Source: Methanolobus sp. (lineage in GTDB: Archaea > Halobacteriota > Methanosarcinia > Methanosarcinales > Methanosarcinaceae). Taken from it: a stretch of DNA of 64,000 nucleotides. How positions within the stretch are numbered: position 1 is the stretch's first letter; each line of letters begins with the position of its first letter. Location of the stretch: contig NZ_JADQBZ010000006.1 of assembly GCF_016278365.1 (NCBI RefSeq), positions 1 through 64,000 of the forward strand, given 5' to 3'. This document shows positions 1 through 8,912 of the stretch, piece after piece. The position numbers were made by a program, and so were the translations under genes. The notes beneath the pieces are model-generated. The model searched no databases. It was not told the origin of the DNA and was given only the letters and a program-made list of their open reading frames with translations.

Positions 1-2
1 CT

Positions 3-83
3 CCCGGATGTGGTATTGTCAGCAAGACACCTACTGAGAATCTCAGGGCAATGGTCGAGATGGCTAAGAGCCATAAATATTGA
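3..83 (+). CDS. 3' end of methylcobamide:CoM methyltransferase (MtaA/MtbA family), partial
   Basis: The first 80 bases translate as the last 26 residues of a protein, beginning PGCGIVSKTPTENLRAMVE and ending in TGA at 81-83. This matches the C-terminus of the uroporphyrinogen-decarboxylase-like methylcobamide:coenzyme M methyltransferases, where the Cys of the PGCGI motif is a zinc ligand that activates CoM thiol. These enzymes pass methyl groups from a corrinoid protein to CoM in methanogenesis from methanol or methylamines. The body of the gene lies left of the window, so substrate class cannot be decided. It is the clearest sign of methylotrophic methanogenesis here. The fragment is short, so the call rests on one conserved motif. 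Confidence 0.7.
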   Translation, partial: PGCGIVSKTPTENLRAMVEMAKSHKY

Positions 84-109
84 TAAACGCAAAACAAAAT
101 CTAAAAAAC

Positions 110-160
110 GGGCAATAAAGCGACATATTGCTTTGATCATTTATTGCCCTCTCTTATTTT
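110..160. terminator. Hairpin with T-rich tail between convergent genes
   Basis: A perfect 10-bp inverted repeat (gggcaataaa at 110-119, tttattgccc at 140-149) is followed on the plus strand by a T-rich stretch. It sits between the methyltransferase stop and the convergent TPR gene stop at 168, so it could serve either transcript. Seen directly; function inferred. Confidence 0.6.
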
Positions 161-167
161 CTTTGTT

Positions 168-917
168 TTATACTTTTTTGGAACAAAGCATTCTTAACTC
201 CTTTGCACCCTCAAACCCGGGTTCGATGTTGAGCGAGTTATCCAGTGCTTCCTGAGCCTCATCATATCTTTTAAGCTCAAAGAGTGCAGCACCCTTGCAA
301 TACCATGCCTGTGCCGAATCAGATTTGATCTGTGAGGAAGGGCTCCTTGATATCCAGGCAAAACGAGGGAACTGGAATGCAAGTGGATTTGATAATTCTA
401 TGGACCTGTCGTATGCTTCCAGTGCCTCATCGTGCCTGCCAAGTTTGCACAAAGTATTACCTTTGTAACACCAGGCACCAGGGTCTTCAATATTCAGATT
501 CAGAGCGCTCTCAAGGCACTTAAGAGCATCTTCATACATCTCCTTTTCAAAAAGCAGCAATGCCTTACTGCAAAATATCTCAGGGTTATTTGACTGTTTT
601 TCAAGGGTCTTATCTATGAGTTCCAGTGCCTCTTCACATTTCCCCATCCTGTAAAGTACGAAACTTATGTCAAACCATGTTTCAACTGCCCGTATGTATG
701 CTTTTGAAGCTTCCTCGCTCATTCCCTGTGCAGAAAAAAGATCTCCCAGTTTATTCCACAGTTCTTCAGCCTTGCTGTAAGAATCAATGGCTTCTTGGTA
801 GTATCCTAACCTGAGAGAGACATGTCCTTTACTGTAGGCTTTTACAGCGTCTTTTTCTGTATCCCTTATCTTTCTTTTCTCAAGGGAACCATCATAGATT
901 TTTCTCAGGAAGCTCAT
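168..917 (-). CDS. Tetratricopeptide repeat protein
   Basis: This 249-residue soluble protein consists mostly of TPR units. Repeats of the type GxYxEAIDSYSKAEELW, ALELIDKTLEKQSNNPEIF, ALKCLESALNLNIEDPGAW, ALEAYDRSIELS and AQEALDNSLNIEPGF can be read in order, each about 34 residues, with Gly/Ala at the packing positions. TPR arrays bind other proteins or peptides; no catalytic domain is visible, so the partner is unknown. There is no signal peptide or membrane segment. It is transcribed away from taw1 and converges on the methyltransferase tail. Stretches like this are common in Methanosarcinales, and a specific role cannot be assigned. Confidence 0.85.
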   Translation of the reverse strand: MSFLRKIYDGSLEKRKIRDTEKDAVKAYSKGHVSLRLGYYQEAIDSYSKAEELWNKLGDLFSAQGMSEEASKAYIRAVETWFDISFVLYRMGKCEEALELIDKTLEKQSNNPEIFCSKALLLFEKEMYEDALKCLESALNLNIEDPGAWCYKGNTLCKLGRHDEALEAYDRSIELSNPLAFQFPRFAWISRSPSSQIKSDSAQAWYCKGAALFELKRYDEAQEALDNSLNIEPGFEGAKELRMLCSKKV

Positions 918-1020
918 AACAAAAACTAGTCTTAGGCCTGTGATATACTTTTTGTTCCAGCAAAAGTGATCTGCTATTCATCCAAGTGTTTACATCCGGG
1001 TTTTCCCACCAATTTTCCCA

Positions 1021-1033
1021 CATATTATATATA
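1021..1033 (+). promoter_or_regulatory. TATA box for taw1
   Basis: The AT-only run catattatatata ends about 25 bp before the ATG at 1058, the right distance for a nearly leaderless archaeal transcript. It supports the ATG at 1058 over the in-frame start at 986. Confidence 0.5.
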
Positions 1034-1057
1034 TCCAGAAAATTAACTACAACTCAA

Positions 1058-1996
1058 ATGTCCAGAAGAAAAGAAAAAACCGAGGATATAACTGACTTTA
1101 ACAGCCTGTTGAGAAAACAGGGGTACAGTCTTGCAGGCAGGCATTCCGCTGTCAAGACCTGCCTTTGGCTTCGCAGGTCCATGCAGGATGAAGGTGCATG
1201 TTATAAGGCCGTTTTCTATGGGATCGAATCCCACAGGTGCCTGCAAATGACGCCTACGCTTATGTGTAATCAGAAATGCCTGCACTGCTGGAGACCTACT
1301 GAAGTGGATGTGTCAATGCCTGTGGAATGGGACTCTCCAGTGGAAATAGTGGGGTCTTGCATTGAGTCACAGAGAAAACTCATATCAGGCTTTGGCGGGT
1401 CTGTCGCCAAAGAGCGCTGGATGGAAGGGAATGAGCCCAGGCATGTGGCAATATCACTCTCAGGGGAACCTACTCTTTTCCCGCATCTTCCGGAACTCAT
1501 TGAAGAGTTCAAAAGCCAGGGGTTCACCACTTTTGTTGTGAGTAACGGGACTAACCCTAAAATTATGGAGCGTATAAATCCGTCCCAGCTTTACATGAGC
1601 CTGGATGCTCCTGACAGGGAAACCTATGAAAAGGTTTGTAATCCCAAATCAGTGGACCTCTGGGATCGGATTGGGAAATCTCTGGAAGTACTCAGGGAAA
1701 AGGAAACCAGGACCGTTATACGTATAACTCTCATAAAAGATCTTAACATGTTCAACCATGAAGGTTACGCAGAATTAATAAGGAAAGCAGAGCCTGATTA
1801 CATAGAAGTCAAGGCATATATGCATCTTGGTTTTTCAAGGAAAAGGCTTCCGCGCGAAGCGATGCCTTCACATGAGGAAGTACTTGATTTCTCGGATAAG
1901 CTTGCGAGTCTGCTTGGCTACAGGATCGCTCACGATGTTGAGATAAGCAGGGTTGTATTGATCTCTAAAGATGGTACCTTTTCACCTCTGGTATGA
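1058..1996 (+). CDS. taw1: tRNA 4-demethylwyosine synthase Taw1 (TYW1), radical SAM
   Basis: Taw1 condenses N1-methylguanosine-37 of tRNA-Phe with two carbons of pyruvate, the tricycle-forming step of wyosine synthesis, in the cytoplasm. The 312-residue protein has the radical SAM motif CNQKCLHC (Cys70, 74, 77) that binds the SAM-chelating 4Fe-4S cluster, and three upstream cysteines (35, 48, 61) at the spacing used by archaeal Taw1 for its second cluster. SLSGEPTLFPHLPEL and the SNGT segment are further family signatures. I start at ATG 1058 because the protein MSRRKEKTED fits the family length and a TATA box lies 25 bp upstream; an extension to 986 would add 24 non-conserved residues. It is monocistronic, with a hairpin right after the stop. 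Confidence 0.93.
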   Translation: MSRRKEKTEDITDFNSLLRKQGYSLAGRHSAVKTCLWLRRSMQDEGACYKAVFYGIESHRCLQMTPTLMCNQKCLHCWRPTEVDVSMPVEWDSPVEIVGSCIESQRKLISGFGGSVAKERWMEGNEPRHVAISLSGEPTLFPHLPELIEEFKSQGFTTFVVSNGTNPKIMERINPSQLYMSLDAPDRETYEKVCNPKSVDLWDRIGKSLEVLREKETRTVIRITLIKDLNMFNHEGYAELIRKAEPDYIEVKAYMHLGFSRKRLPREAMPSHEEVLDFSDKLASLLGYRIAHDVEISRVVLISKDGTFSPLV

Positions 1997-2027
1997 TAGA
2001 TTATCGTGTGACCCTGTCACAATCTAT
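1997..2027 (+). terminator. Hairpin after taw1
   Basis: Immediately after the TGA lies tgtgac-cct-gtcaca (2007-2021), a perfect 6-bp stem with a 3-nt loop, flanked by a second complementary pair (tagat at 1997, atcta at 2022). The sequence then becomes A/T-rich, which overlaps the likely TATA box of prf1 (ctatatttatag, about 2024-2035). Confidence 0.5.
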
Positions 2028-2115
2028 ATTTATAGTTAGACACACATATGCATCTCAACCTAATCGAAGATAGGAATGCATCTTAAATGCACTTTAATTG
2101 TGGAGTATTTCCAAT

Positions 2116-3360
2116 ATGTCAGAACAATCTGCTCATTCTAAATATGAATTCAAAAAGAAGCTCGAGGAACTGCGTACCAAGAAAGGTCGTGGCACAGAGC
2201 TGATATCTCTCTATATTCCTCCTACTAAGCAAATATCCGATATCACCTCCCAGCTCAGGACAGAGCACGGTCAGGCGGCCAACATCAAGTCCAAGGTGAC
2301 AAAGGACAATGTCCAGGGTGCTGTGGAATCCCTGCTTTCAAGGCTGAGGTATGTGGAAGTTCCTGAGAACGGTATTGTGTTCTTTACAGGTGCCGTGGAC
2401 ATAGGCGCTAACAAGACAAACATGGAAACTGTGATAGTTGAGCCACCCCAGCCGATCATCACTTACAGATATCATTGTGATTCCTCGTTCTACCTTGAGC
2501 CTCTTGAGGAAATGTTAAGGGACGCCAAGACATACGGCCTGCTAGTGCTTGACAGAAGGGAAGCCACAGTCGGCCTCCTTGTAGGTAAGCACATAGAGGC
2601 TTTCAGGCACATGACATCTTCAGTTCCGGGAAAACAGAGGAAAGGAGGTCAGAGTGCCCATAGGTTCCAGCAGCTGCGTCTGATTGCGATTCATGAGTTT
2701 TACAAACGCATAGGTGATGCAGCCAGTGAAGTATTTATAGCGGTGAACCAGAAAGACTTCGAAGGTGTGCTCATCGGCGGCCCTTCCCCAACAAAAGAGG
2801 AATTTGAGGCGGGTGAGTTCTTCCACCATGAGATACAGAAGAAAGTTCTCGGGATGTTTGATATCGCCTATACTGATGAATCGGGTCTTTCGGAGCTTGT
2901 TAACGCTGCAAGTGAAAAACTTTCAGACCTTGATCTGATGGTTGAGAAGAAACTGGTTCAGAGATTCCTGAAAGAGCTTGTATCGGACTCCGGAAAAGCT
3001 GCATACGGTGAGGCACAGGTCCGGCAGAACCTGAGCATGGGGGCTGTAGAGGTACTGCTGATATCTGAAGGTCTCAGGGCTGAAAGGATTACCCTGCGCT
3101 GTCCCACAGGGGATTATGAGAACAAGGTCACAAGGGATTTCAAGCCTGGAGAGCAGACTGAAGTTTCAGGGCAATGTCCTGTATGTGGCACCAATCTTGA
3201 GGTAGTTGAAAGAGCCGATATCGTCGATGAATTATCCGAACTTGCCGACCAGATGGCCACCAATGTGGAATTTGTCTCAACTGACTTTGATGAAGGTTCC
3301 CAACTTTTCAATGCCTTTGGCGGTATAGTGGCTATACTGAGATTTAACACGGGTGTATAA
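2116..3360 (+). CDS. prf1: Peptide chain release factor aRF1
   Basis: This is the single archaeal class-1 release factor that reads all three stop codons. Of 414 residues, the NIKS motif (56-59) in domain 1 contacts the stop codon and GGQ (177-179, within KGGQSAHRF) triggers peptidyl-tRNA hydrolysis. The C-terminal half carries the eRF1 domain-3 fold with CP.CGT.L Zn-like cysteines, although the second Cys pair is reduced. ATG 2116 gives MSEQSAHSKYEF, normal for the family; the in-frame codon at 2098 adds six residues. The next gene, argS, begins 19 bp downstream and is probably co-transcribed. Length is typical (about 410-420). Confidence 0.96.
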   Translation: MSEQSAHSKYEFKKKLEELRTKKGRGTELISLYIPPTKQISDITSQLRTEHGQAANIKSKVTKDNVQGAVESLLSRLRYVEVPENGIVFFTGAVDIGANKTNMETVIVEPPQPIITYRYHCDSSFYLEPLEEMLRDAKTYGLLVLDRREATVGLLVGKHIEAFRHMTSSVPGKQRKGGQSAHRFQQLRLIAIHEFYKRIGDAASEVFIAVNQKDFEGVLIGGPSPTKEEFEAGEFFHHEIQKKVLGMFDIAYTDESGLSELVNAASEKLSDLDLMVEKKLVQRFLKELVSDSGKAAYGEAQVRQNLSMGAVEVLLISEGLRAERITLRCPTGDYENKVTRDFKPGEQTEVSGQCPVCGTNLEVVERADIVDELSELADQMATNVEFVSTDFDEGSQLFNAFGGIVAILRFNTGV

Positions 3361-3379
3361 CCCTTATCGAGGTGTTATT

Positions 3380-5083
3380 TTGTTCCTTGAATTTAAAAAA
3401 CAGGTCATTTCAGTTCTCACGGATGCCCTTGCATCCATGGGTCTGCAGGCAGAAGACCTTGGCTTGGAACCTTCCCAGCATGCTGATATAGCTTCAAAGG
3501 TAGCGTTCAGGCTTGCTTCCCAGGCAAAACAGAGCCCTAAGGACCTTGCCCGAAAAATAGCTGATGCTGTTTTCCTTCCTGACGGCTCGCTTATCGGGAA
3601 GGTTACCGCAGTCGGTCCTTACATCAATATAGATGCATCACGCGATTATGTTGATGAGACCGTTTTCAGGATAAGGACCGAGACATTGGGTTTCGGAGGA
3701 GGCTTTTGCAATGGTCGCATCCTGCTGGAACACACGTCTGCAAATCCGAATGGTCCTCTTCATGTAGGACACATACGCAATTCCATCATAGGAGACACTC
3801 TCAAGAGAGTGCTCAAGCGTGCAGGATATGATGTGGAGACCCAGTACTATGTCAATGATATGGGCCGGCAGATAGCTATTGTCTCATGGGCGCTCTCACG
3901 TTTTGAGTTTGATACATCCAGGAAGTCTGACCATGCGATCGCTGATGTTTATATCAAGGCCAATGTAGAACTGACCGAGGATCCTGCAAAGGTATCTGAG
4001 ATCGACAGGCTCATGCAACTGGTGGAAAAGGGTGACGAGCAGACCATAAAAGGGTTTGATGAAGCTGTCTCCCTGGCTATAGCAGGTATCAGGGAAACCC
4101 TGCTGCGTATGAACGTACAGCACGACAGTTTCCCTCATGAATCAGGTTTTATTCGCTCCGGTGCCGTTTCCAGGATTATAGAAGAGGTGAAGGCCACAGG
4201 AAAGACAGAGGTCGATAAGGGTGCACTTGTCGTTGACCTTTCAGATTATGGTTTTGAGAAGACCCTTGTCATACAGCGCACCGATGGCACATCCCTTTAT
4301 ACCACACGTGACCTCGCCTACCACGAATGGAAGAGTGAGAGAGCTGACAGGATGATAGATGTGCTGGGAGCCGACCATAAGCTCATATCGGGGCAGCTCA
4401 AGGCAACACTACGGCTGATAGGGAAACCTGAGCCTGAGATTGTCATATTTGAGTTCGTATCCCTGCCGGAAGGCTCTATGAGCACACGCAGGGGCAAATT
4501 CATTTCAGCTGACGACCTGCTTGACCAGATAGAGAAACAGGCCTACGTGGAAGTCGACAAGCGCCGCCCGGAGATGCCGGAAGATTTCAAGAAGGACGTC
4601 GCAATGACCGTGGGAATAGGTGCCGTAAGGTACGATATCATAAAGGTCTCTCCTGAGAAATCCACTGTCTTTGACTGGAAAGAAGCCCTGGACTTTGAGA
4701 AGCAGGGCGGCCCGTTCATACAGTACTCCCATGCGCGTGCATGCAATATCCTGAAAAAAGCGGAAGAAGACGGCTTGTGGGATCCCGAAGCTCCAATAGA
4801 CCCTTCGGTATTGGTTGAGGAGACAGAAGTGAGCCTTATCAAAAAGATGGCTTCCTTTGACAGTGTTCTTGAGACCTCTGCCAGAGAACTCAAACCTAAT
4901 GCCATCGCTATATATGCAAGAGAACTTGCCGAATCCTTCAACCAGTTCTACAGGTTCGTGCCTGTACTCAGTGCCGAGGAAGACAACGTAAGGGCCAGCC
5001 GTATCGCTCTGGTGGACTGTGCAAGGATAGTGCTTGCAAATACACTCGATACTCTGGGATTAGGCGCTCCTGAATCCATGTGA
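3380..5083 (+). CDS. argS: Arginyl-tRNA synthetase
   Basis: A class I aminoacyl-tRNA synthetase that charges tRNA-Arg. The HIGH signature is HVGH in SANPNGPLHVGHIRNS and the KMSKS equivalent is MSTRR in EGSMSTRRGKF; the N-terminal Arg-tRNA-synthetase additional domain and the C-terminal DALR anticodon-binding domain are both present. No ATG is available near the 5' end. I choose TTG 3380 (FLEFKKQVISVLTDAL) because GAGGTG lies at 3369-3374, five bases upstream, and this matches the usual N-terminus; GTG 3353 would overlap prf1 by 8 bases and add nine residues. 567 residues is a normal archaeal length. Confidence 0.95.
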   Translation: MFLEFKKQVISVLTDALASMGLQAEDLGLEPSQHADIASKVAFRLASQAKQSPKDLARKIADAVFLPDGSLIGKVTAVGPYINIDASRDYVDETVFRIRTETLGFGGGFCNGRILLEHTSANPNGPLHVGHIRNSIIGDTLKRVLKRAGYDVETQYYVNDMGRQIAIVSWALSRFEFDTSRKSDHAIADVYIKANVELTEDPAKVSEIDRLMQLVEKGDEQTIKGFDEAVSLAIAGIRETLLRMNVQHDSFPHESGFIRSGAVSRIIEEVKATGKTEVDKGALVVDLSDYGFEKTLVIQRTDGTSLYTTRDLAYHEWKSERADRMIDVLGADHKLISGQLKATLRLIGKPEPEIVIFEFVSLPEGSMSTRRGKFISADDLLDQIEKQAYVEVDKRRPEMPEDFKKDVAMTVGIGAVRYDIIKVSPEKSTVFDWKEALDFEKQGGPFIQYSHARACNILKKAEEDGLWDPEAPIDPSVLVEETEVSLIKKMASFDSVLETSARELKPNAIAIYARELAESFNQFYRFVPVLSAEEDNVRASRIALVDCARIVLANTLDTLGLGAPESM

Positions 5084-5101
5084 TTCAGGCCTGCTCTTTT
5101 T
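5069..5101 (+). terminator. Intrinsic-type terminator overlapping the argS stop codon
   Basis: cctgaatc (5069-5076) and gattcagg (5082-5089) form a perfect 8-bp stem with loop catgt; the argS TGA (5081-5083) lies inside the hairpin, and ctctttttcc follows at 5094-5102. A second hairpin, ttcgtggt/accacgaa (5125-5147), lies further on in the gap before the convergent TPP-enzyme gene. Confidence 0.6.
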
Positions 5102-5221
5102 CCTGTATTGTTTTTCAGGACTCATTCGTGGTGCTGGCAACCACGAACTTGCAGTTCTATTATTTCGTTATCGCCGATTTCATTAAAGGCCTGACCTGAT
5201 AGCTTTGAAATCGAAGCTCTC

Positions 5222-6859
5222 TCATATCTGACACGTATTATTGCTCAGTTTCTCAGTGAGCTTGAAGTTTTCGGAGTAATCCACCTCTACATCGAATATC
5301 CAGACTCCTCCCTGCATAAGGGCTTCACGCAGTTTGGGCCTGAAATCCTCGGCATTCTCTACTTTAACACCTTTTGCCCCAAAACTCTCTGCAAGCATTA
5401 CGAAGTCCGGGTTAGTGAAATCAGTTCCTATGCTCTGGTCAAACTTCTTTCTCTCGTGCCATTCTATCAGGCCGTATTTTGAGTCGTTAAAAATGATAAC
5501 GACAAAGCTGCATCCAAGCCTCACAGCAGTTTCCAGTTCCTGCACGTTCATCAGGAATCCTCCGTCGCCTGCAACGGCTACGACCCTGCGTTCAGGTTTT
5601 AAGAAACTTGCAAGTATGGCCGCAGGCAGTGCGAATCCCATCGATGCAAGCCCATTGGAGATGAATACCGTATTTCCCTCGTATGCTGGAAAAAGTCTCC
5701 CTATCCAGAGTTTATGGGCACCTACGTCACTCACAAGTATATCATCCCTTGACAGGCACTCTCTGATATCACAGATTATCTTCTGCGGTTTCATCGGGAA
5801 AGATGTGTCATCCCTGAAATCCTCAAGTTCAGCTCTCATCCTTGAGCGCACTTTCCCAAACCTTTCAGGCATTCCCTTTTTGAAATCACACTGTTCGGTA
5901 AGTCTGGACAGTGCCTGCCTGATGTTTCCAGGTAACATGACATCCGGGATGTAACTTTCATCTGTTTCAGGATGGTCTGAGTGGATGTGTATTATTCTCT
6001 TTGAGCCGTCAGGATTCCAGGATCTGGGACTGTACTCCACATAATCATATCCCACGGTTATAATCAGGTCTGCCATTTCAAGGCCGCACATCACATGATC
6101 CCTGTCCTTGATGCCCATTGAGCCAAGGTAGTGCTCGTCATCTGCCGAAACCGCTCCCTTGCCCATAAATGTGGTTACCACCGGCAGGTTGGCGGAAGTG
6201 ATAAATTCCCGCAGTTCAATGGTTGCATCTTCCCTGAAGACACCGTTTCCTGCAAGGACGACAGGCATTGAACTCTCCCTGATTATCTCCGCAGCCATTT
6301 TGAGGTCTTGCTCATCATGCATAGTTATGTGGGGGCGACCACTTTTGGAAAACGGCTGCTTTTGGCTGTCTTCACCGGCAATGTCCTCGGGAAGTTCGAT
6401 ATGCACTGCTCCGGGTCTGTCAGTAGCTATTTCAAAGGCCTTGCGGATTATCTCCGGTATGAAATCAGGTCTTGTAATTTTGGAATTCCAGCTTGTGACA
6501 TGCCTGAACATAGCCACTATGTCGATATACTGGTGTGATTCCTTGTGTGTCTTCTCGAGCCCTGCCTGTCCCGTGATAGCTATCAGAGGCGCCTTATCAA
6601 GTTGTGCATCAGCAACTCCCGTTATCAGGTTCGTGGCACCCGGTCCAAGAGTTGCAAGGCATACTCCAGGCTCATGCGTCATCCTTCCGTACATGTCCGC
6701 CATGAAAGCAGCACCCTGCTCATGTCTGGTGACAATAAACCTGATATGTGACCTGGACAGCGAATCCGTCAGATCGATGGTTTCCTCACCAGGGACTCCG
6801 AATATGTATTCTACTCCCTCATTCTCAAGACATTTTATTAAGAGGTCGCTACCTTTCAT
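5222..6859 (-). CDS. Acetolactate synthase-like thiamine diphosphate enzyme
   Basis: A 545-residue TPP-dependent enzyme with the three domains of the acetolactate synthase / pyruvate oxidase family. Glu47 in RHEQGAAFMADMYGR is the catalytic glutamate contacting the TPP aminopyrimidine; GDGGF at 431-435 with NDS at 458-460 is the TPP/Mg motif. SDVGAHKLW and SNGLASMGFALP resemble the catabolic AlsS type more than the branched-chain IlvB type, and no small regulatory subunit gene follows, which also favours AlsS-like or a related 2-ketoacid carboligase/decarboxylase. It starts 12 bp after the stop of an aldehyde dehydrogenase gene on the same strand, so the two are probably one operon. The substrate cannot be fixed from sequence. 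A FAD-binding role in the middle domain is not evident. Confidence 0.8.
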   Translation of the reverse strand: MKGSDLLIKCLENEGVEYIFGVPGEETIDLTDSLSRSHIRFIVTRHEQGAAFMADMYGRMTHEPGVCLATLGPGATNLITGVADAQLDKAPLIAITGQAGLEKTHKESHQYIDIVAMFRHVTSWNSKITRPDFIPEIIRKAFEIATDRPGAVHIELPEDIAGEDSQKQPFSKSGRPHITMHDEQDLKMAAEIIRESSMPVVLAGNGVFREDATIELREFITSANLPVVTTFMGKGAVSADDEHYLGSMGIKDRDHVMCGLEMADLIITVGYDYVEYSPRSWNPDGSKRIIHIHSDHPETDESYIPDVMLPGNIRQALSRLTEQCDFKKGMPERFGKVRSRMRAELEDFRDDTSFPMKPQKIICDIRECLSRDDILVSDVGAHKLWIGRLFPAYEGNTVFISNGLASMGFALPAAILASFLKPERRVVAVAGDGGFLMNVQELETAVRLGCSFVVIIFNDSKYGLIEWHERKKFDQSIGTDFTNPDFVMLAESFGAKGVKVENAEDFRPKLREALMQGGVWIFDVEVDYSENFKLTEKLSNNTCQI

Positions 6860-6871
6860 TCTTCACACGCC

Positions 6872-8239
6872 TTAGTACACTTTTAAAGACTTGATCTGCA
6901 TGAATTCCTGCATGCCTACCCTGTACAATTCCCTGCCAATGCCGCTCTTCTTGAAACCGCCAAAGGGAAGCCCCGGATCAGATGTTACTATATGGTTGAT
7001 GGCAATGACGCCTGCATGGATATCCCTGACGAGCGCCACAGCCCTGTCCCTGTCCTCGGTCCATACGCTGGCTCCGAGTCCAAACCTTGTATTGTTGGCA
7101 AGGTTTACAGATTCCTTCTCGTCATCGAATGTGATTATTGGAGCCACGGGTCCGAAAGTTTCCTCCCTTAGGACAGGGGCATTTTCATTAACATGACTGA
7201 GTATTGTTGGCATATAAAAGGAACCATCTCCTTTCACAGGTCCGCCCTCAAGAAGGACATCAGCACCCATAGACAGTGTTTTGTTGACTTGTTCCTGCAA
7301 TTTTTCTCTTTGCTTTATGTTTATAAGAGGACCCATCTGGGTTCCCCGGTCCATGGGGTCACCTACTTTAAGTTTCTCTGTCCTGCTCACGAATTCTTCC
7401 GTAAACTCCTCAGCTATAGATTCCGCAATAATGAAACGCTTTGCTGCAGTGCAACTTTGCCCTGCATTACGGAACCTGGATTTTACGGCACCTTCGGCTG
7501 CCTTTTTCAAATCTGCATCTTCCAGGACTATGAAGGAGTCGCTGCCCCCCAGTTCCAGTACGAACTTTTTCATGTACCGGCCTGCTTCAACTGCCACTTT
7601 CTGTCCGGCGGGCTCGCTTCCCGTAAAGGATACCGCATTGATCTCTTCCCTGGATATCAGCCCTGAAGCGGTCTCTCCCCTGATGAGTAGTGTCTGGTAT
7701 GCTCCCGGAGGCATTCCGGCAGCGCAGAATATCTTTTCAATTTCAAGGGCACACATGGACACATTGCTGGAATGTTTGAGTAGCACAACGTTCCCTCCTG
7801 CAAGTGCAGGAATGGCTGCTCTCATTGCCTGCCAGAATGGAAAGTTCCAGGGCATTATATTCAGGATCGTACCCATGGGCTCATACAGGAAACCGGATGT
7901 TTCGGCATCTGTATCCACGAACTCCGCAGCAAGGAACCTCTCGACATTGCGGGCAAAGTACTCGCCCAGCAAGGCACATTTCTCGATCTCTCCCAGTGAT
8001 TCTTTAACAGGCTTACCCATCTCCCGGCTTATCATCCCGGCAAGCTCTTCTTTCCTCTCCCTCAAGACCCCCGCTACATTGTCAAGGTACATGGACCTGT
8101 CAAAAGGTGATGTGCTTTTCCAGCCCTTAAAATCTTTCCCGGATAGCCTGATCTTATCTTCCACAATGTATTCACTATCCAGTTCGAAGTCCCCGATAAC
8201 TTCCCCTGTGGCAGGATTAACAGATTTGATGCTTTCCAT
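6872..8239 (-). CDS. NAD(P)-dependent aldehyde dehydrogenase (succinate-semialdehyde dehydrogenase-like), copy 1
   Basis: A 455-residue ALDH-superfamily enzyme oxidising an aldehyde to an acid. Catalytic Cys263 (NAGQSCTAAKR), general-base Glu229 (FVLELGGSD), oxyanion Asn132 (MPWNFPFW) and the coenzyme Lys155 are present. The short N-terminus and LKHSSN/ALAGGN segments resemble the Sad/YneI type of succinate-semialdehyde dehydrogenase. A GGGGGA ribosome binding site precedes ATG 8239. Twelve bases separate its stop from the TPP-enzyme start, so an aldehyde made or used by that enzyme is a reasonable guess. It is clearly paralogous to the gene at 9812-11179, with the same length and catalytic positions. 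Confidence 0.88.
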   Translation of the reverse strand: MESIKSVNPATGEVIGDFELDSEYIVEDKIRLSGKDFKGWKSTSPFDRSMYLDNVAGVLRERKEELAGMISREMGKPVKESLGEIEKCALLGEYFARNVERFLAAEFVDTDAETSGFLYEPMGTILNIMPWNFPFWQAMRAAIPALAGGNVVLLKHSSNVSMCALEIEKIFCAAGMPPGAYQTLLIRGETASGLISREEINAVSFTGSEPAGQKVAVEAGRYMKKFVLELGGSDSFIVLEDADLKKAAEGAVKSRFRNAGQSCTAAKRFIIAESIAEEFTEEFVSRTEKLKVGDPMDRGTQMGPLINIKQREKLQEQVNKTLSMGADVLLEGGPVKGDGSFYMPTILSHVNENAPVLREETFGPVAPIITFDDEKESVNLANNTRFGLGASVWTEDRDRAVALVRDIHAGVIAINHIVTSDPGLPFGGFKKSGIGRELYRVGMQEFMQIKSLKVY

Positions 8240-8327
8240 ATCAACGTCCCCCGGTAAATTATTTTGAAGGAAGATAGGCTTTCAGGAAAAACCTTGAACT
8301 ACTCCCCCAATTTCAGTTGGATTTGAT

Positions 8328-8338
8328 TCCATATAAAA
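8328..8338 (-). promoter_or_regulatory. Probable TATA box for the aldehyde dehydrogenase / TPP enzyme operon
   Basis: Read on the minus strand, CTTTTATATGG lies about 90 bp before ATG 8239. A second A/T box (8366-8380) is nearby, so which is used is unclear. Confidence 0.35.
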
Positions 8339-8483
8339 GTGGTTGCATGCAGTACCTGCTGGGGAATAAATATATTATATGCGTAGTTGCTTTGGAATTA
8401 CTTTTGAAAACAAGGTCTGCCGAAGCAATTGCCTCTAAAGCTTTACCAATCTGCTGTTCTTCAAGTGGATTCAAAATACAAAT

Positions 8484-8493
8484 CTTTAAATAG
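8484..8493 (+). promoter_or_regulatory. TATA box for the small membrane protein gene
   Basis: ctttaaatag lies 23-32 bp before ATG 8516, the spacing of a leaderless archaeal transcript; no ribosome binding site is seen before that ATG. Confidence 0.5.
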
Positions 8494-8515
8494 ATACTAT
8501 TTTCCAATAAACACT

Positions 8516-8899
8516 ATGCAAAACAAGTATCTTAAAAACTTAGGTTACGGCTTTTTGTCATGGCTCATACCTTTTTTAACTTCCTTCCTGTTTTATACAA
8601 GGGAAGGAAAACTGACAATTGACATATTCCTCTTCAAGTCGATTATGATCGTGGTCGGTTCTACCACTGCTGCATTTCTTTTGATCTCCTATTTCAGGAA
8701 TATAGGTGCAGACTATCTCAAAGAAGGAATAATTCTCGGGTTAGCATGGTTTAGCATAAACATACTGCTGGACCTGGTGGTGTTGGTTCCTATGTCTGGC
8801 ATGTCTCTTGGGAATTACTTTGCCCAGATCGGATTGAGATATATGGTGATTCCTGCAATGTGTATCACTATCGGAGCAACCCTGAAGAATAAAAAGTAG
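8516..8899 (+). CDS. Small integral membrane protein, four helices
   Basis: The 127-residue product has four hydrophobic segments, near residues 7-25 (FLSWLIPFLTSFLFY), 34-55, 68-90 and 100-122, and a Lys-rich tail (KNKK). I do not recognise a functional family; it resembles small four-helix membrane proteins often annotated as hypothetical in methanogens. ATG 8516 is chosen over an in-frame start at 8429 because of the TATA spacing and because the extra 29 residues lack hydrophobic character. It ends in TAG. It leads a probable three-gene transcript with the DUF3795 and GNAT genes (13-bp gap, then a 4-bp overlap). Confidence 0.75.
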   Translation: MQNKYLKNLGYGFLSWLIPFLTSFLFYTREGKLTIDIFLFKSIMIVVGSTTAAFLLISYFRNIGADYLKEGIILGLAWFSINILLDLVVLVPMSGMSLGNYFAQIGLRYMVIPAMCITIGATLKNKK

Positions 8900-8912
8900 A
8901 GGGCCACAATTT

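Noticed and set aside
9-255. 81-codon frame at the left edge
   Set aside because: Different frame from the methyltransferase tail, crosses the terminator hairpin and overlaps the TPR gene end.
6159-8267. Long plus-strand frames opposite the TPP enzyme and aldehyde dehydrogenase
   Set aside because: Ser-rich antisense shadows; the minus-strand genes carry all catalytic motifs.
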